Assembly (NCBI RefSeq): GCF_002368095.1
Contig: NZ_AP018227.1
Span: forward strand, 8,476,001 to 8,540,000
Direction: 5' to 3'
DNA: 64,000 nucleotides
DNA from: Calothrix parasitica NIES-267
GTDB taxonomy: Bacteria > Cyanobacteriota > Cyanobacteriia > Cyanobacteriales > Nostocaceae
The notes beneath the pieces were generated by a model that saw nothing but the letters and a program-made list of their open reading frames with translations, ran no database searches and was not told the origin of the DNA. Position 1 is the stretch's first letter; every line of letters begins with the position of its first letter. Of this stretch, positions 59,453 through 64,000 are shown piece after piece. The translations under genes and the position numbers were made by a program.

Positions 59453-60136
59453 ATGACTGAGTTTAACGAAATGTTGAATTTGCTCGAAGCCGAAAGAGAA
59501 CGCTATGTATTAGAAGCTGCCAGTCTAGAACGTCGTTTAGAATCAGTCCACAATCAAATTAATGCTATAGATAACTTAATATCCGGTTACATTAAAGAAA
59601 AACAGCATCATCAATTTTATCAACTTTTTTCTCAATCTCATACCCAGGCATATTTAGAAGAAGACAGACCCAATATTGATATTTTATCTGTTGATGAAAA
59701 TATTGAGGATAAACCTAACCTAGATATAGAGGTAGAAGAAAAAACTGATGAAGAAAAATTGAATCAAGCAGAAAATCATAACAAAGCCAAACCGCAGCCA
59801 AAAAAAGCTGATACCTCTAATGTTCAAAAAGTGAAAGGAGGCAGACAATCAGAAAGCTTACCTATGTTGCGTCAATACCAAGGATATTCAATCAGAAATG
59901 CCATTCTAATTTTAATGCGTGCCCAACCCGAAAAACATTTTCATATCAATATTATTGTTCGCAATTTATATGGCGAAGATTTGACAAAAAAACAATATCA
60001 AACTGCTAGAGTTAGCGTCACGAAAGCTTTATCCCTTGGTTTTAAATCGGGATTATGGTTTAAGGTGCTGCGTCCACCCGGAGTATACACCTTAAAGTAT
60101 GAAAAAGGAGTTACTGCTAAAACTCCTAAAGATTAA
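59453..60136 (+). CDS. Coiled-coil protein with winged-helix-like C-terminus, function unknown
   Basis: A 227-residue protein I cannot assign. Residues about 1-45 form a coiled coil (EFNEMLNLLEAERERYVLEA). The middle is acidic and Lys/Glu-rich, probably disordered. Residues about 140-220 (YSIRNAILILMRAQPEKHFH, then NLYGEDLTKKQYQTARVSVT, ending LRPPGVYTL) look like a winged helix of HARE-HTH type, a fold that often binds nucleic acid or modified DNA. It lies 320 bases upstream of a kinase-Ycf66 gene. Confidence 0.72.
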   Translation: MTEFNEMLNLLEAERERYVLEAASLERRLESVHNQINAIDNLISGYIKEKQHHQFYQLFSQSHTQAYLEEDRPNIDILSVDENIEDKPNLDIEVEEKTDEEKLNQAENHNKAKPQPKKADTSNVQKVKGGRQSESLPMLRQYQGYSIRNAILILMRAQPEKHFHINIIVRNLYGEDLTKKQYQTARVSVTKALSLGFKSGLWFKVLRPPGVYTLKYEKGVTAKTPKD

Positions 60137-60455
60137 TATATCTAATTAGATGTAATTTAATTTAAATACACAATTTTTAATTATTTAGGGGGAATAAAGT
60201 ATTGTTGAGCCGCAATCAGTAACAGAAAATACTGATAAATAATTGAAATTGTAAAATATATAGATGAACTTATATAATAAGCTTTTCAAGCCTTACGGTC
60301 ATAATTTATCCATATAATCCCTATATAATGTACTAAATAAATATTCATACCAAAAAGAGTGGTTGTATTAAATACAGCATCCTAAGTAAAAGCAAAATTA
60401 AATTCTATATTTTACTGATGTATCAATCAAACTTTAATAAACAATAATAAATATT
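60137..60455. other. Intergenic region, nothing recognised
   Basis: 319 AT-rich bases between the coiled-coil protein gene and the kinase gene, with a short palindrome ATCTAATTAGAT near 60139. Probably holds the kinase promoter. Confidence 0.4.
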
Positions 60456-61715
60456 ATGTTGGGAAACCTCTTAGATGGACGCTATAAAGTAACTCAAGTT
60501 TTAAGTGCTGGTGGATTTGGTGAAACTTATATTGCAGAAGATACTCGTCGTCCGGGTAATCCCAGTTGTGTTTTAAAGCGTCTCAAACCAGCGAGTTCGG
60601 ATGAATTTTATTTACAAACTTCGAGACGTTTATTTAATAGCGAAGCTGAAATTCTCGAACAGTTGGGAAATCACGAACAAATACCCAGGCTTTTAGCTTA
60701 CTTTGAAGAAAACGAAGAATTTTATTTAGTGCAAGAGTTGATTGTCGGCCATACTTTAAGTACCGAGATGGTAGTTAACGAACCTTGGGAACAAGCTCAA
60801 ATTCTCAACATGCTCGAAGACGTTGCGAATGTATTAAAGTTTGTTCATAGCTACGAAGTTATCCATCGCGATATTAAACCCGATAATTTAATCAGACGTG
60901 CTTCGGATAATAAATTAGTTTTAATCGACTTTGGCGCGGTAAAGCAATTGCGAACTCAAATCTCAGTGTCTTCATCTCCAACCGTGAAAACCGTTGCGAT
61001 TGGTACTCCCGGTTATATGAGCGCAGAGCAATCCCAAGGAAAACCCCGTCTCAACAGCGATATTTATGCTTTAGGAATGATTGGGATTCAAGCATCAACC
61101 GGTTTATTACCAAATCAGTTCCCAGAAGACCCGCAAACTGGTGAAATAATTTGGGAAGACCTAGCTAAGATATCTCCCCCATTTGCAGCAATATTACAGA
61201 AAATGGTGCGCTATCACTTTGGCGATCGCTATGAATCAATTTCGGCTGTATTGCATGATTTGCAGAAGTTACAGACTCCTTTACAACCGACACAACCAAT
61301 CGTACCACTAAGCGACGATCAAACCCATCAACAAATATCGAAGACAACTTCATCTGGGATTCCATCACCAACTTTAATTTACAAAACTCTGTCTGTAGTT
61401 AGATACATACCTTTCATTGGTGCGGGAGGATTATTCTTATTTAAAACTGCAACTTGGATTATTTTACTAGGCGTGAGTCTAGCTGCTTTTGGTGCTAGTT
61501 TATTCTTTCTTCGTTCCCTCTATCCTAAATTAGCGCGAGATTATGATGCCGTATTTGGAATTATACTTTGCCTATGTGGAATATTAATGCTGTTTCAAGA
61601 ATTTAGGTCTCATCGTTCTCAAGAAGTAGCGATTGCTCAATTTCTGTTATCTGGAGCCAGTTTTTATTCAGTTGCTGAATCCATTCGTTTGCGAGCAAGA
61701 GATAAATTTAAGTAG
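60456..61715 (+). CDS. Ser/Thr protein kinase with C-terminal Ycf66-like membrane domain
   Basis: A 419-residue protein. Residues 8-270 are a Hanks-type kinase with K41, HRD at 137-139, DFG at 158-160 and GTPGYMSAEQ, so probably active. A Pro/Gln-rich linker follows, then a membrane region (about 312-415). Its core, LRSLYPKLARDYDAVFGIIL then LCLCGILMLFQEFR and ending SVAESIRLR, is the pattern of the Ycf66 family of plastids and cyanobacteria. Ycf66 has no settled molecular role but is tied to photosynthetic membranes. The adjacent 87-residue gene carries a similar domain alone. Confidence 0.85.
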   Translation: MLGNLLDGRYKVTQVLSAGGFGETYIAEDTRRPGNPSCVLKRLKPASSDEFYLQTSRRLFNSEAEILEQLGNHEQIPRLLAYFEENEEFYLVQELIVGHTLSTEMVVNEPWEQAQILNMLEDVANVLKFVHSYEVIHRDIKPDNLIRRASDNKLVLIDFGAVKQLRTQISVSSSPTVKTVAIGTPGYMSAEQSQGKPRLNSDIYALGMIGIQASTGLLPNQFPEDPQTGEIIWEDLAKISPPFAAILQKMVRYHFGDRYESISAVLHDLQKLQTPLQPTQPIVPLSDDQTHQQISKTTSSGIPSPTLIYKTLSVVRYIPFIGAGGLFLFKTATWIILLGVSLAAFGASLFFLRSLYPKLARDYDAVFGIILCLCGILMLFQEFRSHRSQEVAIAQFLLSGASFYSVAESIRLRARDKFK

Positions 61716-61795
61716 CCATGTTAGTAGGAAGAAAGAGAAGATATAGCATTAACTAAAATATTTAAATAAATTGAACCAATTAAACAAATTAAAAC

Positions 61796-62059
61796 ATGTT
61801 TAAAAACCCGCTAAATTTACTCGGCTTTCTTTTAATAATAGTGGCATTAGGATTAGGAGCTTTTCCTTTTATCAGTTCCAAATCATTTAAACGTCAAGAT
61901 ATACTGCTAATAATTGCATATTTAATCAGCGGAATTATATTTTTGAACCAAAAGTGGTACAGACAAGAATTACAAAGGGTAAATATAATTTTACTTACAA
62001 TTCCTGCTTTAGCTTACACCGTAGAAAGCGTCCGTTTAAGAATAAAAACGAAAGAGTAA
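61796..62059 (+). CDS. Small Ycf66-like membrane protein
   Basis: An 87-residue protein with three hydrophobic helices (about 6-24, 37-52, 63-77) and the ending YTVESVRLRIK, the same ending as the C-terminus of the preceding kinase (YSVAESIRLRAR). It is a diverged member of the Ycf66-like group and may have arisen by duplication of the kinase tail. The gene follows the kinase gene by 80 bases on the same strand, so co-transcription is likely. Function is not known. Confidence 0.75.
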   Translation: MFKNPLNLLGFLLIIVALGLGAFPFISSKSFKRQDILLIIAYLISGIIFLNQKWYRQELQRVNIILLTIPALAYTVESVRLRIKTKE

Positions 62060-62063
62060 TAAA

Positions 62064-62110
62064 TAAGAAGTAAGAAGTAAGAAGTAAGAAGTAAGAAGTA
62101 AGAAGTAAGA
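62064..62110. repeat. STRR, six TAAGAAG heptamers
   Basis: Six exact copies of TAAGAAG plus a partial one directly after the stop codon of the 87-residue gene. Confidence 0.95.
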
Positions 62111-62141
62111 AAAATAAGGAGAGAATGAAATATTTAAATTA

Positions 62142-62218
62142 ATAACTGATAACTGATAATTGATAATTGATAATTGATAATTGATAACTGATAACTGATA
62201 ACTGATAACTGATAACTG
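62142..62218. repeat. STRR, eleven ATAACTG/ATAATTG heptamers
   Basis: Eleven tandem heptamers, with a C/T variant in the middle four, ending five bases before the ATG of the SDR-CIA30 gene, so they occupy its ribosome-binding region. Confidence 0.95.
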
Positions 62219-62223
62219 AGATA

Positions 62224-63702
62224 ATGTGGGATTTAAACAGATTCGTTAAAACTCTTACTTTCTTTGAAGTAATCCCGTTACTTAACTGGGTACAGGATTT
62301 ATTCAAAGGAGATTTAAAGGATAATCCAGACAAATTTATTGGAGCAAAAGCAGTGGGTGTAGTATTAGTCGCAGGTGCAACTGGTGGTGTTGGTAAACGA
62401 GTCGTAAAACGACTGATTGATAAAGGTTACAAAGTTAGATGTTTAGTACGCGATATCGAAAAAGCTAGGTCAATTATTGAAGATAAAGCGGATTTAGTCG
62501 TTGCAGATATTACCAAACCAGAAACTTTAAATCCCTTATTAATGGCGAATATTCAAGCTGTTATTTGCTGTACTGCGGTAAGGGTACAGCCAGTTGAAGG
62601 AGATACACCCGATAGGGCAAAATACAATCAAGGTATTAAATTCTATATGCCTGAAGTGGTTGGAGACACTCCAGAAAATGTAGAATATAAAGGTGTAAAG
62701 AATTTAATCGAAGCAGCGAAGAAAAGTTTACCCCAGTCAAACGAAAAAATACTATTTGACTTTAGCAACTCCACCGCAGAAGTAAAAAACATTTGGGGTG
62801 CTGTTGATGATGTAGTAATGGGTGGAGTCAGTCAAAGTAATATTCAATTATCTTCAGAAAAAGCTGTATTTTTTGGTAACGTTTCCACAGAAAATAATGG
62901 CGGGTTTGCTTCAGTTAGAACTAAAAACTTTGACCCTTCATTTAACTTATCTGGCTATGCAGGTGTTGAAATTCGCGTTAAAGGAGATGGAAAACGCTAC
63001 AAATTCATCATGCGTACAGAAACAAGTTGGGATGGTATCGGCTACTGTTACTCTTTCGATACTCAAGCCGATACTTGGATAAATGTTAAGATTCCCTTTA
63101 CAGAATTAACACCCGTGTTCCGTGCCAAAACTGTAAAAGATGCTCCAAATATTGATGCTGGAAAAATTTGTTCCGTTCAATTAATGTTGAGCAAATTTGA
63201 ATACGATGGAGAATTAAATCCTAATTTTTCAGCAGGTGCTTTTAGTTTAGAAGTAGAAACCATCAAAGCTTATGGAGGAGAAAATTTACCGCAATTCGTT
63301 TTAGTAAGCTCCGCTGGGGTAACTCGTCCCGGAAGACCTGGTATAAACCTAGAAGAAGAACCTCCCGCTGTGAAATTAAATGACCAACTTGGAGGAATTC
63401 TCACCTGGAAATTAAAAGGTGAAGATAGTCTAAGAGAAAGTGGAATTCCTTATACTATAATTCGACCATGTGCTTTAACTGAAGAATCAGGTGGAAAAGA
63501 ATTAATTTTTGAACAAGGTGATAATATCAAAGGAAAAATTAGCCGCGAAGATATTGCAAAACTTTGCGTACAGTCTTTACAAGAACCGTTAGCTTGTAAT
63601 ATCACCTTTGAAGTAAAACAAGGAGAAAATAGTGCTAATTATATAGATTGGGGAAAACTTTTTCAAACAGTTAGTAGCGACCAATTAATAGTGAAGAGTT
63701 AG
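62224..63702 (+). CDS. Atypical SDR with inserted CIA30 domain (HCF173-like)
   Basis: A 492-residue protein. An NAD(P)-binding Rossmann domain starts at VLVAGATGGVGKRVVKRL (GATGGVG at 51-57) and continues VRCLVRD...ADLVVADITKP. Between about 176 and 345 it carries a CIA30-like jellyroll (ILFDFSNSTAEVKNIWGAVDD, VMGGVSQS, GFASVRTKNF). The SDR fold then resumes (VLVSSAGVTRPGRPGI, YTIIRPCALTEESGG). HCF173 of plants has the same order and promotes psbA translation. I infer a role in photosystem II biogenesis. The catalytic YxxxK of classical SDRs is not evident. Confidence 0.87.
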   Translation: MWDLNRFVKTLTFFEVIPLLNWVQDLFKGDLKDNPDKFIGAKAVGVVLVAGATGGVGKRVVKRLIDKGYKVRCLVRDIEKARSIIEDKADLVVADITKPETLNPLLMANIQAVICCTAVRVQPVEGDTPDRAKYNQGIKFYMPEVVGDTPENVEYKGVKNLIEAAKKSLPQSNEKILFDFSNSTAEVKNIWGAVDDVVMGGVSQSNIQLSSEKAVFFGNVSTENNGGFASVRTKNFDPSFNLSGYAGVEIRVKGDGKRYKFIMRTETSWDGIGYCYSFDTQADTWINVKIPFTELTPVFRAKTVKDAPNIDAGKICSVQLMLSKFEYDGELNPNFSAGAFSLEVETIKAYGGENLPQFVLVSSAGVTRPGRPGINLEEEPPAVKLNDQLGGILTWKLKGEDSLRESGIPYTIIRPCALTEESGGKELIFEQGDNIKGKISREDIAKLCVQSLQEPLACNITFEVKQGENSANYIDWGKLFQTVSSDQLIVKS

Positions 63703-63733
63703 TAAGTAGCTAGGTGGGAATAAACCTAACTAT

Positions 63734-63776
63734 GTGAAGTAATGTAAAATCCCTGAAAACCTTGCGATTACTTCAC
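63734..63776. repeat. Inverted repeat GTGAAGTAAT, dispersed type
   Basis: Perfect 10-base arms (63734-63743 and 63767-63776) enclose TTGCGA; just downstream is TTCGCAATGACGTAGC. The TTGCGA...CGCAATGACG pattern is a familiar dispersed repeat. A T-run follows (from about 63813), so it may also end transcription of the SDR-CIA30 gene. Confidence 0.6.
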
Positions 63777-63914
63777 TCCACTTTGTTACGTTCGCAATGA
63801 CGTAGCTATAATTTTTTTCACCTACCTACTTATCACCTGAGTTAGGAGTTAAGGGTTAATATTTAAAATAATTAATAAGTACCCCTTTTAGCCATCTCCC
63901 TATCTCCGAACTCC

Positions 63915-64000
63915 ATGTTTAAAAAGTTATTGTCCATAACATTTTTAGCTATTATTCTCTGGGCTAGTTTACTTTCTGATACGGCTTTTTCTGGACTAGT
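63915..64000 (+). CDS. Start of an exported protein, cut by window edge
   Basis: From the ATG at 63915 the frame reads MFKKLLSITFLAIILWASLL then SDTAFSGL, a clean signal peptide with a charged start and a hydrophobic core. Only 28 codons are present, so the product cannot be named; secretion or an outer-membrane or thylakoid-lumen place is likely. Confidence 0.55.
   Translation, partial: MFKKLLSITFLAIILWASLLSDTAFSGL

Noticed and set aside
62142-62218. Possible CRISPR array
   Set aside because: Units are seven bases with no spacers; this is an STRR.

Overview
The window is a stretch of chromosome from a filamentous, probably heterocyst-forming cyanobacterium (Nostocales; the Rivularia/Calothrix type is my guess). 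The reasons are the AT-rich DNA, heptameric short tandem repeats (STRR) at many gene ends, a few HIP1 octamers (GCGATCGC near 15845, 46614 and 61222), dispersed palindromes of known cyanobacterial type, and a set of cyanobacterial families: LabA-like NYN protein, CHASE2 kinases, giant kinase/AAA/GAF/histidine-kinase proteins, Ycf66-like proteins and an SDR-CIA30 (HCF173-like) protein. No rRNA, tRNA or CRISPR array was seen.

Layout. 1-10.7 kb: housekeeping and signalling genes (pyrD cut by the left edge, a GAF-rich sensor, DUF2256, isoaspartyl peptidase, glmU, an HD-GYP response regulator, an MnmD-like methyltransferase, a two-domain sulfurtransferase). 10.8-16.9 kb: an envelope/signalling group made of an outer-membrane barrel protein, a FecR-domain protein with about 12 Pro-rich repeats, and a CHASE2-Ser/Thr kinase. 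17-21.4 kb: NYN protein, leuA, GT2 glycosyltransferase. 21.5-23.1 kb: an IscB (HEARO-type) element with its predicted omega-RNA. 23.2-38.7 kb: alpha/beta hydrolase, MocR-type regulator, and a series of giant kinase paralogues (one full length and overlapping a histidine kinase gene, one carrying a large in-frame deletion, one a pseudogene) interleaved with a radical SAM/B12 protein and a small zinc-ribbon protein. 38.7-51.3 kb: MOSC protein, a GNAT gene broken by one amber codon, flavin-binding protein, SH3/peptidoglycan-binding protein, methyltransferase, ATP-grasp protein, RecQ, pheS, surE, metallo-hydrolase, ribF, MoxR. 51.4-53.1 kb: an insertion sequence with matched terminal repeats and an A9 frameshift site. 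53.2-64 kb: SUKH protein, a 1276-residue multi-PAS histidine kinase, a hydrolase, a HugZ-like protein, and a photosynthesis-flavoured group (coiled-coil/winged-helix-like protein, Ser/Thr kinase with a C-terminal Ycf66-like membrane domain, stand-alone Ycf66-like protein, HCF173-like SDR-CIA30 protein).

The strongest leads are the IscB element with an ATGA right flank and a small repeat inserted in its leader, the Ser/Thr kinase-Ycf66 fusion beside an HCF173-like gene, and the stepwise decay of the giant kinase family, whose coding sequences all carry a dispersed palindrome. I found no wholly unfamiliar multi-gene system. All functional calls come from reading motifs by eye; no database search was run.
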